Shown piece after piece: positions 53,274-63,716 of a stretch of DNA of 64,000 nt. A program made the translations under genes and the position numbers. A model generated the notes under the pieces. The model did no database searches, was not told where the DNA came from, and worked only from the letters and a program-made list of their open reading frames with translations. The stretch lies in contig CM043952.1 in NCBI GenBank assembly GCA_014529385.2, positions 65,890,370 through 65,954,369 on the forward strand. Direction: 5' to 3'. Source of the DNA: Adiantum capillus-veneris. Its lineage: Eukaryota > Streptophyta > Polypodiopsida > Polypodiales > Pteridaceae. The first letter of the stretch is position 1, and every line of letters begins with the position of its first letter.

Positions 53274-53560
53274 CTGCCATAACAACAGAATAAGCTTTGT
53301 CTTCTCAGACAAAATAGTACATGTAATGAAACTAGTACATGTAATGAAACGTATTGGACCAAACTAGTACATGTAATGAAATGTATCAGTTTTAAATGAA
53401 TGTGTGTCTTTAATAGGACAGAGCGGGCTAGAAGACCCAAACAGTACATAACAACACATGTATCTCTCATCTTGGAGAAAAGAAAACAAGCCTAAAGCTA
53501 AAGGCTGATAGTTTCCTGTCTAAAAGTACATCCATAGTCCAAAATATACTCTATCAAAGG
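53274..53560 (-). other. MRE11 intron with a short triple repeat
   Basis: Three copies of actagtacatgtaatgaaa lie at ~53,310-53,390. Nothing coding is recognised. Confidence 0.6.
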
Positions 53561-53579
53561 GGTATCTCTCTACAGGGAA

Positions 53580-55280
53580 GATGCATCTCTACATGATGAG
53601 ATGCCTTGGCCTCTTCCTCCTGTCATGCTTGACAATAGCTCTGATCTATCTATGGTGTCGGTCTCTGGGTCTCTTTCCAGTGGGGCCTGGAATGGGAATC
53701 TTACCCAGCTGTGTCACTGCTCTATCCAGCAAGGCACACACCGTACTCCTGCTCAAATGTGACGATGATGAAGTCAGTAATCAAGCTATCTCCCGCAGAA
53801 TTACTGTCTAGTGTCTCTGGAGTTCCAAGAGGAAGAACACCAAGCATCTCTGTCCCTCAACTGCATGAATGGTATTAGTATCTCTAAACTGTCCCCATGC
53901 AAGCTCCCTGGAATATCATAGTACATCTGCAAATGAAATGCTCCTCTGTCTTAGGCTCCCTCTTACAAAGCTCGCAAATCGAAATGTTTGCCTCTATACC
54001 CTCCCAGCTGCCTGTCTATATCCTCAACTGATGTGATAAGGTACGGATCTTACCGATTACGATCCGTGTGATAGGTAGGTATCCATGTAGCTAAGTTGGA
54101 TGGTAAAGTCATTTGTGGACAGCTGAAAAATAATGTTTAAGGTAATGAGCAATCCTCATGCCATGTGGAGCAGGGCTCTGCTCCAAATCCTCTATGTCCC
54201 GCTCTATATCTGGTCTCAGTATGTCTGCTCTAATTACCCAGTTCATCTTTGATTGGCTCAGCCTGAGCGTACAGCAATCTATACTGCCTGTCTATATCCT
54301 CAACTGATGTGATAAGGTACGGATCTTACCGATTATGATCCGTGTGATAGGTAGGTATCCATGTAGCTAAGTTGGATGGTAAAGTCATTTGTGGACAGCT
54401 GAAAAATAATGTTTAAGGTAATGAGCAATCCTCATGCCATGTGGAGCAGGGCTCTGCTCCAAATCCTCTATGTCCCGCTCTATATCTGGTCTCAGTATGT
54501 CTGCTCTAATTACCCAGTTCATCTTTGATCGGCTCAGCCTGAGTGTATGGCAATCTATATTGTATTCCTTGGAGGTACAAATCAATCTACATTTTATGTA
54601 TTGGCATCCAAGTGCTCCTTTGAGCATATCAACACTCTGTCTCCCTCGGCTGCTAACTGCAGGGAGGATGTCAATTTCCTAAGGGGGCTCCCATAATCTG
54701 TGGAGAAATTTCACTGCCTCAAACAAGGCCTCATAGTTTTCAATCTCCATAGTGCTGCGCCTATGTCTGCTCTAATGATCCCGTAAGGAATAGAGGCCAT
54801 CGCCCTCATTATACATGTACATCATGGCTGATGGTCCCTTGAGATACTCCCAATCATCCTAATACTCCATATCTGGCCCATCATGCTCTGCTAGAGATTG
54901 TCTCCTTGTATGGTAAAGGCCGTCCCAAATAGCTGCCCCATACAAGAGTGTGGGTAAACTATAATATCAAAGGGCCATATTTTGCTATATGTGTCATGGA
55001 CCTGTAGATGTGTGCATTGCCTCTAATGCACAATGTACTGCACACTCGTGCGAGTTGAGCCTCTCTTGTCTCTCACCAAGAAAACTGTGACTCTCTAATC
55101 GTAATTTCCAGATATATGCACTCTCAGGAAGACTCCCAACACTACCCACCAAAAGTGATTGGAGACACAAAGCTCATCACCAAGCAATTGAGGTGCTGAA
55201 AACCAGAACTTTGGTCTTTTGAAGATTCGCCCTAGAGCTGTATCTATGCAAAAGGACTGCAAGGCATTGAAATAATCTTG
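53580..55280 (-). pseudogene. old LINE-A-like ORF2 3' half
   Basis: Highly decayed minus-strand LINE sequence. The finger survives as CELCKREPKTEEHFICRC near 53,945-53,985, close to LINE-A (CX2CX8HX4C). Further upstream on that strand are remnants of the region between RT and finger, and of the RT end (the KTKV-x-VF block near 55,200). It is too diverged from LINE-A for the same recent burst, so it is an older subfamily. It contains a 276-bp tandem duplication. Confidence 0.65.
54008..54559. repeat. 276-bp tandem duplication, nearly identical units
   Basis: Units begin at 54,008 and 54,284 (ctgcctgtctatatcctcaa). They differ by only a handful of bases by eye, for example ttacgatccg versus ttatgatccg. 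276 is divisible by three, but the host frame is already dead. It arose long after the LINE copy itself decayed. Confidence 0.9.
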
Positions 55281-55289
55281 GAGTCTCAT

Positions 55290-55700
55290 GGGTGTCTAAT
55301 ATATTTACAACATTCTTGAGATACAACATATCCACAACCAGAGACACAAATAGTCACCTCATCAACTTGTCAGATTTCAGTGTCGATTTTTCACACATTG
55401 GCCAGTCTAGGCTAGAAGACACTCACTGCTGCTCACGCCCCCCCCTGCGCACGCACCTGCAACCCCCCCCCCTCTCGCCATCGCTCAACCTCCCCCCTCC
55501 TCCCTCGCGCTGCGCGCTACCCTGCGCACCGCTGTCCAGGCTGCCTGCACGCTGCCCTGCATGCGTGCGGTACCGCCAGCCTGCGCGCTGCCTCCTCGCC
55601 CCAGCCCTTCCCCTCGTGCTCCCGTGCTGCTCCACCCCAGTTTTCGTTCGCTGGCTACCAACCCCCTAAACGGGCCTCTCGACTTGCTCCGAAGTGGATT
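55290..55700 (+). other. C-rich stretch upstream of the L1-B plus copy
   Basis: C-rich, with cccccccctctcgcc and ctgcgcgctg-type repeats at ~55,435-55,620. It is probably the 5' UTR of the L1-B LINE that follows. Frames on both strands are Pro/Arg-rich artefacts. Confidence 0.45.
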
Positions 55701-57660
55701 GACCTCTCGACATTGCTTGTTGATATTTCCTCAGAGGGCTGTCTCCTTCCATCTCGCGTTCCATCACAGCAGCAAACACAGATGGAGGCTCATGCTCCAC
55801 CCCAAAGGGACTCTCAAGAAGCCCCCTCGCCTGACCCTGCAAAGCCCACCATCCGACTTGCTCTTTCGCCGACAGAGCAGACGAGCCTCGCAGCAGAGGT
55901 GGAGCGCCTCCAGGCGACCTCCGTCATTTGCAAGATCATCGGCACCCGCCCTAGCAAAGGAGAGGTGCCTCGTAGCAGAGGTGGAGAGCCTCCAGGCGAC
56001 CTCCGTCATTTGCAAGATCATCGGCACCCGCCCTAGCAGAGGAGAGGTGCGTGATCTTAGATCCTCTAGGCCCGCCTTTTAGCAGAGGTCGGCAAGATAC
56101 TCAACATTTAGCTTCTCGGGCGTGGATATTACCAGATAGAATTTGAGACTCCCAAGATGGCATCCAAGGTCATTGCGATGAGCCCCCTAGCCATCCAAGC
56201 AGTTCGAGCTCATTTTCGACAGTGGCGCCATGATTTCGACCCAGCTACTGACATGCTTGTCGAGGAGGCAGACCTTCCCATCTCAGTTTGCTTCCCCGAC
56301 CTGAGGAGGGAGTACCTTCCGTTACTATCCAGGATAGGCTCAAAGATTGGGACTGTTCTAGAGACACCTCGCACGGCAGCCTCCGTAGCTGCCAAGGCAA
56401 CTGGCATTCCCACAGTACGTGTTCTGGTTCGGGACACCCACACCCTCCCGAAGGTCATTCTACTACCTAGGGTGAGTGGTGGTTGGCTCCGCCAAAGCGA
56501 GGAGTATTCGGGCCTCCCGAATTAGTGTTTCATTTGTCGTCAGATAGGCTATCTTGCGAAGGCTGTCCACAGAGGAGGACTCGACCTTCACTTCAGGCTC
56601 AGTCCCAGCCTCCTAGGGCTGGCCAACAGCAGCAGACAAAGTCACAGGGTACTCAAGCAGACTCACCCTCCGAGCCTGGAGTTCAGGCAGAGGAGGGATG
56701 GCAGCAGATTCGTGGTGGACGTCGACAAGGGCCGCCAACGGTGACCACGCCAACCTCGCCCGCCGGGTGGTCGCCAAGCTCCAGGCCAACAACAGTGGGT
56801 TCCCACAGGGAACCATTTCGACCCTCTTCAACAGGATGAGGTCCCAGCTCCACCCTCCACTTCAACCTCACCTTTGACAGCCCCACCCCCCCCTCCCACC
56901 AGTCTCCCAGCTTCCACATCTCCTTCCGTTCCTTCCCCGCAGCCGACCCATGGGGTAGGGCCTTCCTCGGTTGCTAGGAGATCTCTTGGCAGCGCTTTTG
57001 CCACGAGTCGCTTGGCGAGGGAGGGACGACCCTTCTTGCGTACCCCCGTTTTGGTGCAGATTTCTCCCTTTGCAACAGTTCCTCGTGGACTGACGTGCTT
57101 CGACATTCGTCGCAGGTGAGATTCCTTTGCCTACGTAGTACGACTTCACACGGTTTCTCGGCGACCCTTCGCCAGACTTTGAGGCAGCTTGTTTCAGAGT
57201 TCATGTACTGTTCCTTGCAGCTAGAGGGATAGAGGCCCTGGACTCAACGGTTGGCTTCTCTTTTCCCTTATGTGGCAGGGATCAGGCTGAGTGGACCCTG
57301 GACTCGGTGATGGAGTGGTTGCAAGCACATGCTCTCAAGTTCTCTCACCACACGGGAGACCTGGGGGTTACAGACCTAGTACAAACCTTGTGGCCGCTGG
57401 CCAAGTTTTCAGTGACACCTCTAGGCACAGGATGTAGACACAACGTAGTACAATTTTTTGCTGACACGCAGAGCTTATCATGCTATGTATACATACATGA
57501 GGACTCTTAGACAGAGGAGGTTGCCCTGCGTACGGCACGCTTTTCTTGGGCTTGGGCTAGATAGTCTTTGCAGTCACGCCTATCTCGAGGACGCTTGGAT
57601 ACAGATTACTCCCCATCCAAGCCATCCTCGAAGATAGCACGGTTAGTTGCTGCTGCAGCA
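55701..57660 (+). pseudogene. L1-B LINE ORF1, degenerate plus-strand copy
   Basis: Collinear with the minus-strand ORF1 at 50.3-51.3 kb. An N-terminal Pro-rich part (55,713-56,080) contains an 82-bp tandem duplication. Then come KMASKVIAMSPLAIQAV (56,157 on), [23 protein letters not shown] sequence, VLETPRTAASVAAKATGIP and RVSGGWLRQSEEYSGLP. A TAG lies at 56,523-56,525, then a damaged knuckle (CFICRQIGYLAKAV, with His and the last Cys replaced). A Pro/Gln/Ser-rich segment and a longer tail run to ~57,600. This copy retains the ORF1 C-terminal half that the minus-strand copy has lost. Confidence 0.7.
55893..56056. repeat. 82-bp tandem duplication in L1-B ORF1
   Basis: Units at 55,893-55,974 and 55,975-56,056 begin gcagaggtggag and share ctccaggcgacctccgtcat. 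The period is not a multiple of three, so it shifts the reading frame. Confidence 0.9.
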
Positions 57661-57680
57661 TCAGTTCTCTCTCGTTCCCC

Positions 57681-60244
57681 ATGAGGATTGTCTCATGGAA
57701 TGTGCAGGGATTAGGTCGACCCCGGTTTCAGCGCCAGCAGGGTCGATTGCATCAGGAGCTTCAATGATGCCTTGTGGGCGAAGAGATTGATATTCTTATG
57801 CTGCAAGAGCATCAACTTTGTGAGAGCCGCATTAGACGATGTGGCCAGCTTTTGCGTAGGCGTTTTGAGACATTTTGGTCAGCTGCATTTGGACCTGGTG
57901 GTATATAGGGAGGGGTATGTATGACTATTGCGGACTCTTGGCAGCAAGCCATTGTGGGCAGAGGTATTATTGTGCCTGGCAGGGCTCAGTGGATTACTAT
58001 GCAGGTTCAGGGTTGCCTCTTGGGTTTCCTGAACATTTATGTGCCCAATGTGGCAAGTGCATGTGTAGAGTTTTGGTCTCACATTGTAGAGTCTCTGCCG
58101 CATGCACAGCAATGGTGCATTGGGGGTGACTTCAACATGTTGGAGGACCCCTCAGACAGGATTGGTGGTAGCCATGCTACTATGCATGGGTACTGTGCAC
58201 GGAGCTGAGTTGCCAACTTGGGCCCCCAGATAGCTTGGCCTTCTCTCGCTCGGACCGCAAAGTGGGAGGAGTGAATCTATCTTGGATAGATCACTTCTAC
58301 ACTAGTGACCACATCTGTGACTTGGGAGGTTCGGTTTGCATCTTGGCTAGGACATCTTTTTCGGACCATGCACCTGTGATCCTCACGGTGACAAATAGGC
58401 AGAGGAGGGGAAGCACGATGCTACGCATCCCTGAGAGGATCTTATTGGACTCAGAGCTCAGAGAGCGAGTGGTGGCTCTCTGAACAGAGGGTTTGGACAC
58501 GCACTACTCTCCTGCTGACAGAGTGGCCTCTAGACTTGCTCAGCTTAGTCATTTCTTTCTCCAGGAGTCTACGGCTCACCTGGCTGCAGCAAGGCAGGAG
58601 GAGCAACGTCTCCGTCGGGGCGTTGCTTCCTTGCAAAGGATGTAGGAGCAACACCCATACAGTCCTTGATTGGAGGAGAAGTTGCAAGAGGCTCGCCAGG
58701 AGCTTGCCAGCATAGAGGAGAGGCGTCAGGAGTTCCCTTTCCATCGACAGGCATCTCAGTGGACCCAAGTGGGTGACAGAGTGACTAGGTCGTTCTTTGA
58801 GGCTTGGACCCCGTCATGCGCACACCAGTGTCGGCCAATCGAGGAGATCTGACGGGTCAATCGCTTCAGAGCCAGAGGATATGCGTGTAGTTGCTACTGA
58901 ATTTTACCGTGACTTGCTATCAGCAGAGTCTCAGTCACAGTGTCAAGATGCATGCAGAGAGCAAGTTTGGGCACAGATGCCTTGCCTTGTGACTGAGGAG
59001 ACGTGTCAAAGACTTGAGTTGCCTCTCCAACTAGAGGAGCTCCATGTGGCCCTCCCCGGTGAGGGTGGTTTGACTCCCAATTTTTTCTTGGAGTACTCGG
59101 ACTTGCAAGGCACAAACCTTTGCAGCGCTTTTCAGTACATCTTGCACACACGAGAGATGCCCGACAACACGAGTGAGGGCTTGATCTACCTCATTACCAA
59201 GGAGCAAGGTGGAATCCGTACATACGTAACTAACGATTCCGTATGGTACAGCAGTACAGTATGGTACAGTACGTACTATACGGTACAGTACGACAAGTTT
59301 TTTTTATTTTTTTTTGGGTATTTTTTTTGGGCGTTTTCTCCACGGACCACTCGTGCTAGGGGCGCTTTCAAATTGGGATAATAGGGTGAAGGCGAGAGAG
59401 CCTTAGGCTTTTTTAATTGACCAAGATTACAAAAGACTCTCTTTTGAAAGGTCTGTGAACTTAAATTTAGTGTAATTTTCTTTTTTTACAAATGGTATGG
59501 ACCTATCACGTACCTAAAAGTTGGTTCAATACGGAAGTACGTTCCGTACATACCTAAACCGTACCGTACACTACGTACCTTTCCACCTTGCCAAGGAGGC
59601 AGGCTCCTAGGATGAGATTCGGCAGTGGCCACCCATCACCATCCTCAACTCAGCCTACAAAATTCTAGCCAAGGCTCTGAGCTTGAGGATTCATCCACTT
59701 CTAGAGAGCATTATACATGGAACCCACTTTAGGTAGGATGGGCTTCTCGGATGCTTGAATCAGAGGTGTGTCACCTCTATACAGACGTGCACAAAGTCAG
59801 ATGCTTTTGGCAGGTGGTAGCGGAGACCGTTTCATGCTCACACACTCGGTCAGACAGGGCTGCCCTCTAGCCCCCTTCCTCTTTCTGTTCTATGCTTAGG
59901 TGATGAGCAGGTTCTTGGTTTCACAACAGGTTGGTTTACGTGGCTTAGTGCTCCGTATTCGGGACAATGAGCTACTGGATGTTGAGTTTGCAGATGACTT
60001 AGCTTTGTACTTGGAGGGCCAGGAGGCCAAACTGCACAGGTGTGAGCAAGCACTAGAGACGTTTTGTTGTCATCAGGCGCACTGATCAACTGGAGGAAGA
60101 CAATGGCTTTCAGGGTTAGCAGTGCCCCTACGCCTAATTGGCTGTCAGGTGAGGGTTTTAGATGGATTCCACCCGGGACTGCAGTTCGCTACTTGGGCTG
60201 TCAGGTTGGCCTGGACTTGTCCCCTAAGCAGATGATTGCTTCCT
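57681..60244 (+). pseudogene. L1-B LINE ORF2, plus-strand copy, 5' part
   Basis: Endonuclease from ATG 57,681: [56 protein letters not shown] (to ~58,160) and TSFSDHAPVILTV (~58,350). An RT-flanking region follows to 59,200. After the MITE comes QWPPITILNSAYKILAKAL (~59,625-59,680), a deletion of much of the RT palm, then VEFADDLALYLEGQEA (~59,978-60,025, catalytic FADD), [19 protein letters not shown] and [19 protein letters not shown] (to 60,220). Many stops and shifts. It is interrupted at 60,245 by the LTR-A element and resumes at 63,133. Confidence 0.87.
59205..59590. mobile_element. hAT-type MITE, 386 bp, with 8-bp TSD
   Basis: The terminal inverted repeats are CAAGGTGGAA at 59,205 and its complement TTCCACCTTG at 59,581-59,590. 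They are flanked by a perfect 8-bp direct repeat CCAAGGAG (59,197-59,204 and 59,591-59,598). An 8-bp target duplication and a YARNG-type terminus are the signature of the hAT superfamily. The interior is AT-rich with GTAC-rich subterminal stretches (gtacagtacgtactatacgg) and no ORF. It inserted into L1-B ORF2; the LINE sequence reads across once the insert and one duplicate are set aside. Confidence 0.88.
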
Positions 60245-60906
60245 TGTCACAAGACGCGCACCACGTGCCAATAAAAAAGAACAGACTTTTAGCACTTCAA
60301 TAACAATTGTTCAATAACAACTGAACTGAGAGAGAGAGAGAGAGAGAGAGACGACACGCGACACAAGTGGCGGAATTCCACCCCAGAGAGTACTGGCCCC
60401 AAGCCTCTTTCGGTATTTCTTTATATTACTGCTGATTCACAAAGTACAACAACCGGGGAGCACCTCCTGTGCAATCTGCGCGCTGAAGAGTGCAAGAGAG
60501 GGCCCCCAAGGTTCATATTTAAAGGCCCAAAGCCTAAAAGCATCAATATGAAAGCTGACCCCAAAAAATCACTTTCCTAAAATTTCGGGATTTTCCTAAA
60601 AATCCGCCGCAACTTCCGGAACGTCCGTACAGGTGCCACATCATCATATTTTGATGTGCAAAGTCTTTTAAGTGTGTTCTGCTTTATTTTTAATGCCTTA
60701 ATATCACTTGGGCCCCATCGGACGGAGTCCCGTAAGTTGGTGGGAACTCTTCTTTAAAAATAGGCCACTCGTCAAGACTTTGTAAGTCTGTAAAACTTCT
60801 TCTTCTTCTTCTTCTGCTGCTTCTTCATAGGGTTTTGGCTTCTCGGAGGAGATCTGCAGGTTGGATCCGTTCTTCAATGGCTTTGACACGTCAGCAATTT
60901 GTTACA
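60245..60906 (-). repeat. LTR-A 3' LTR (left)
   Basis: 662 bp. Contains (GA)n, an (AAG)n-like run (cttcttcttcttcttcttct), and TTTAAAGAAG-type and CTGACGTGTC motifs near the U3 start. Confidence 0.9.
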
Positions 60907-60918
60907 TCTCCCCTTCTT
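60907..60918 (-). promoter_or_regulatory. LTR-A polypurine tract
   Basis: On the element strand AAGAAGGGGAGA abuts the 3' LTR start TGTAACA. It primes plus-strand DNA synthesis. Confidence 0.8.
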
Positions 60919-61024
60919 GAAAGAGAGTAATCGTCCGCGATTACAGCATATTTGCAAAACAAGTCAAGCTAGCTGGAAAAAAAAATTCCGAGAGTCATTC
61001 CGAAGGACATTCAGTTTGCTCTTT

Positions 61025-61125
61025 TTGTTAAGGAGTTAGCTTCTCCTTTCGGCTCTTTTGATCAAGGAGTTAGCTTCTCCTTTCGGCTGTTTTGATCAAG
61101 GAGTTAGCTTCTCCTTCCGTCCAGA
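61025..61125 (-). repeat. three ~38-bp tandem repeats inside LTR-A
   Basis: Repeats of aaggagttagcttctccttt cggct followed by ttttgatc, three copies, the last diverged. Confidence 0.85.
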
Positions 61126-61319
61126 TCGGAACTCTTATATTCCGGCGTAGTAAAATTAGCCATCACACCCAAACCATATTGATCTTCCACGGGTGTCTTG
61201 ATGCACTAAAATTACATACCCAGGCAATCTCATCCAATCAGGAATATTCAGTAGTTGGCACATCACAATGCAACACAAATGCTCACATATGCATGTTACA
61301 GGACATAGAAACATAAAGT

Positions 61320-61720
61320 CGCCGATGAACACTCCTCCCGCATAACCTAACAAGGTCCCGGCCGGGAGATATTCAACGACTCCCTCATCACTCCTCCTGC
61401 ATAACCTAAAAAGGTCCGGGCTGGGAGATATAGAGGCCTTTTACAACCAAACGCCCCCCAGACCGCAGCCTGTTTCGTTCAGAGGTGCTGAGAGTAACTA
61501 CTGCTCAGACTTCTTAACACTCCACCCGCATAACCATCTAGGTCTGGGCCGGGAGTCACAACAACAATACCAATACTCCCTCCATAAATAACCACAAGGG
61601 TCTGGGCCATGAGTAAAAAAACAGCACTTTTCAATCATTCAATACTCTCCCCTCAAATAACCACAAGGGTCCGTGCCATGAGTATGAACAAGCATTCTCA
61701 AACATAATTTCTCACTACTC
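61320..61720 (-). repeat. irregular ~60-90-bp repeats inside LTR-A
   Basis: Units share actcctcc.gcataacc (or ccctccataaataacc), aaggtc.gg and cc.ggagt/a. Five or six degenerate copies. Part of the 3' non-coding interior. Confidence 0.7.
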
Positions 61721-61959
61721 CACCCGCGAGTAAAATCACCAATCATTGAAACCAGTATTAAAACCAGAGTCAAACAATTCAAATCGGCACCAAGACAGGT
61801 TCAAAACAAATACCATCCATTTCAAAACAAATTCCAAACAGGATCACCAAACAAGTTCTCAAACAGATTTCAAACTTTAAAAAGCAATCTCGACATTAGT
61901 CGATCTCGAAAAGTCGACTGACTTTCCATCCTGAAACCTACACCAAAAAATCAGGGTTA

Positions 61960-62390
61960 AAAATTAGGGTTAGGTTCATTCCATAGGGTCGTAGCCGAGC
62001 ACAACATGGTTCATCAGCTCTTGGACAAACAGTGTTTCTTTGGCGGCAATGGTAGTCCCAAGATAGCAATCGCACTGGACCTCCAAATTCATCTTATCGT
62101 GAAGAGACATCTACTGGGAGATGTCGTGAAATTTCAAGATATAATCTGCTAGGGCTTCCATGGCAAGCATTTCAAGATACCCCACTCTGCCAGAAGTTGC
62201 ACTACAAAGGAAGATGTCAGAAACCATTTAACTTCGGGCAAAATTTTTCTTGAAAGCTTGCCTAGTACTTGGAGTATGCTGCTTGGTAGCTATCAACATC
62301 TGCATGGCCCTGCCTCTGAGAAAAACAGTGACTCGAAACAAATCTTGGATCCTTCTTTTGCAAGTGATCTTAATGGCTTATGCCGTGTAA
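61960..62390 (-). pseudogene. LTR-A gag remnant
   Basis: Matches the gag at 6,589-7,491 but with deletions and stops. Recognisable stretches are the HAAVGYKLM-equivalent near 61,985-62,020 and the region around AMQWW-RTWQAFK near 62,230-62,320. Confidence 0.65.
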
Positions 62391-62459
62391 GACATGATTG
62401 GTTTGCTCTGTCTGCTCTTTCGTAGGACCGGTATGCTTTCAGAAAAGCAAACGCCTGAT

Positions 62460-62471
62460 GCTCTGATACCA
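62460..62471 (-). promoter_or_regulatory. LTR-A primer-binding site
   Basis: On the element strand TGGTATCAGAGC, perfect for initiator Met tRNA, one base after the 5' LTR end TGTGACA. Confidence 0.9.
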
Positions 62472-62472
62472 T

Positions 62473-63132
62473 TGTCACAAGACGGGCACCACATGCCAAT
62501 AAAAAAGAACAGATTGAACAGACTTTTAGCACTTCAATAACAATTGTTCAATAACAACTGAACTGAGAGAAAGAGAGAGAGACCACACGCGATAAGAGTG
62601 GAAGAATTCCACCCCAAAGAGTATTGGCCCCAAACCTTCGCGCCCCTTTCAGTATTTCTTTATGTTACTGCTGATTCGCAAAGTACAACAGCCGAGGAGC
62701 ACCTCCTGTGCAATCTGCGCGTTAAAGAGTGCCAGAGAGGGCCCCCAAGGTTCATATTTAAAGGCCCAAAACCTAAAAGCATCAAATATGAAAAGTTGAC
62801 CCAAAAAATCACTTTCCCAAAATTTCGGAATTTCCCTAAAAATCCGCCGCGAATTTCGAGACGTCCGTACAAGTGCCACATCATCATATTTTGATGTGCA
62901 AAGTCTTTTGAGTGTGTTCCGATACCTTTATATCACTTGGGCCCCATCGGACGGGGTCCCGTATGTTGGTGGGAACTCTTCTTTAAAAATAGGCCAATCG
63001 TCAAGACTTTGTAAGTCTGTAAAACTTCTTCTTCTTCTTCTGCTGCTTCTTCGTAGGGTTTTGGCTTCTCGGCCGGGATCTGCAAGTTGGCTCCATTCTT
63101 CAGTGGCTTTGACACGTCAGCAATTTGTTACA
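62473..63132 (-). repeat. LTR-A 5' LTR (right)
   Basis: 660 bp, clearly similar to the left LTR but with more scattered differences than the 588-bp pair, so an older insertion than the gag-protease element. Expected to hold the promoter. Confidence 0.9.
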
Positions 63133-63416
63133 TTCCCTCCTGTTGTCCATCAGGAGGAAGTTGCTACGTTGGAGTTCGGCACAACTCTCTTTGACAGGCA
63201 AAGTTGTAGTGGCCAACCAAGTGTTGTTGGCTACTATGTGGTACATTACATCTTGTTGGATCTTTTCGAGCTACTGCATCGGCCAAGTAGAGAGGCTGAT
63301 CAGGAATTTTCTTTGGTCAGGGTGCGACACTCATATAGCCCGGGCCAAAGTAGCATGGTAGGTCATCACTCTACCTTGTTCTCAAACGAGGTTGGGGATC
63401 ATTGACCTAGCACAGC
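63133..63416 (+). pseudogene. L1-B LINE ORF2, continuation after the LTR-A insertion
   Basis: Encodes [20 protein letters not shown] and [20 protein letters not shown], the same region as 47,245-47,475 of the minus-strand copy ([20 protein letters not shown]). A stop follows KVAW. Cut at 63,416 by another LTR. Confidence 0.88.
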
Positions 63417-63658
63417 TGTCACAACCCAGTGACGTGGCAGCCCTTGTACACAGACACACCTATCCCTTTGGCATGGACAATCCCGGGGAAACCCGGCTAA
63501 AATGATAACGTGGCACTGCTGTACGGACTGGCCCAAAAATTACGACGCGTTTTGCAGAATGGTGACGTGGCAACAGTGTACGGAATTTCTTCTTTTTGCG
63601 GCGCTATTTACGACAGCAGGGCAGATTTTGGACTTGCTTTTTGGCTACGCAAGTTGCA

Positions 63659-63716
<58 letters not shown>

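Larger units (their letters stand above)
60245..63132 (-). mobile_element. LTR-A retrotransposon, complete ends, internally deleted
   Basis: Minus-strand element with LTRs at 60,245-60,906 (662 bp) and 62,473-63,132 (660 bp), TGTAACA...TGTGACA on the element strand. The flanks are TTCCT and TTCCC, an imperfect 5-bp target duplication. The primer site lies at 62,460-62,471 and the polypurine tract at 60,907-60,918. The 1.55-kb interior has a gag remnant (~61,960-62,390), the segment shared with 5,811-5,960, and two sets of short tandem repeats, but no pol. It split an L1-B LINE. Confidence 0.9.

Noticed and set aside
59850..60089. Antisense frame over the L1-B FADD region
   Set aside because: Shadow of the LINE coding sequence on the opposite strand.
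61320..61720. CRISPR-like array
   Set aside because: The units are irregular direct repeats without constant-length unique spacers, lie inside a plant LTR retrotransposon, and no cas genes exist in this eukaryotic context.
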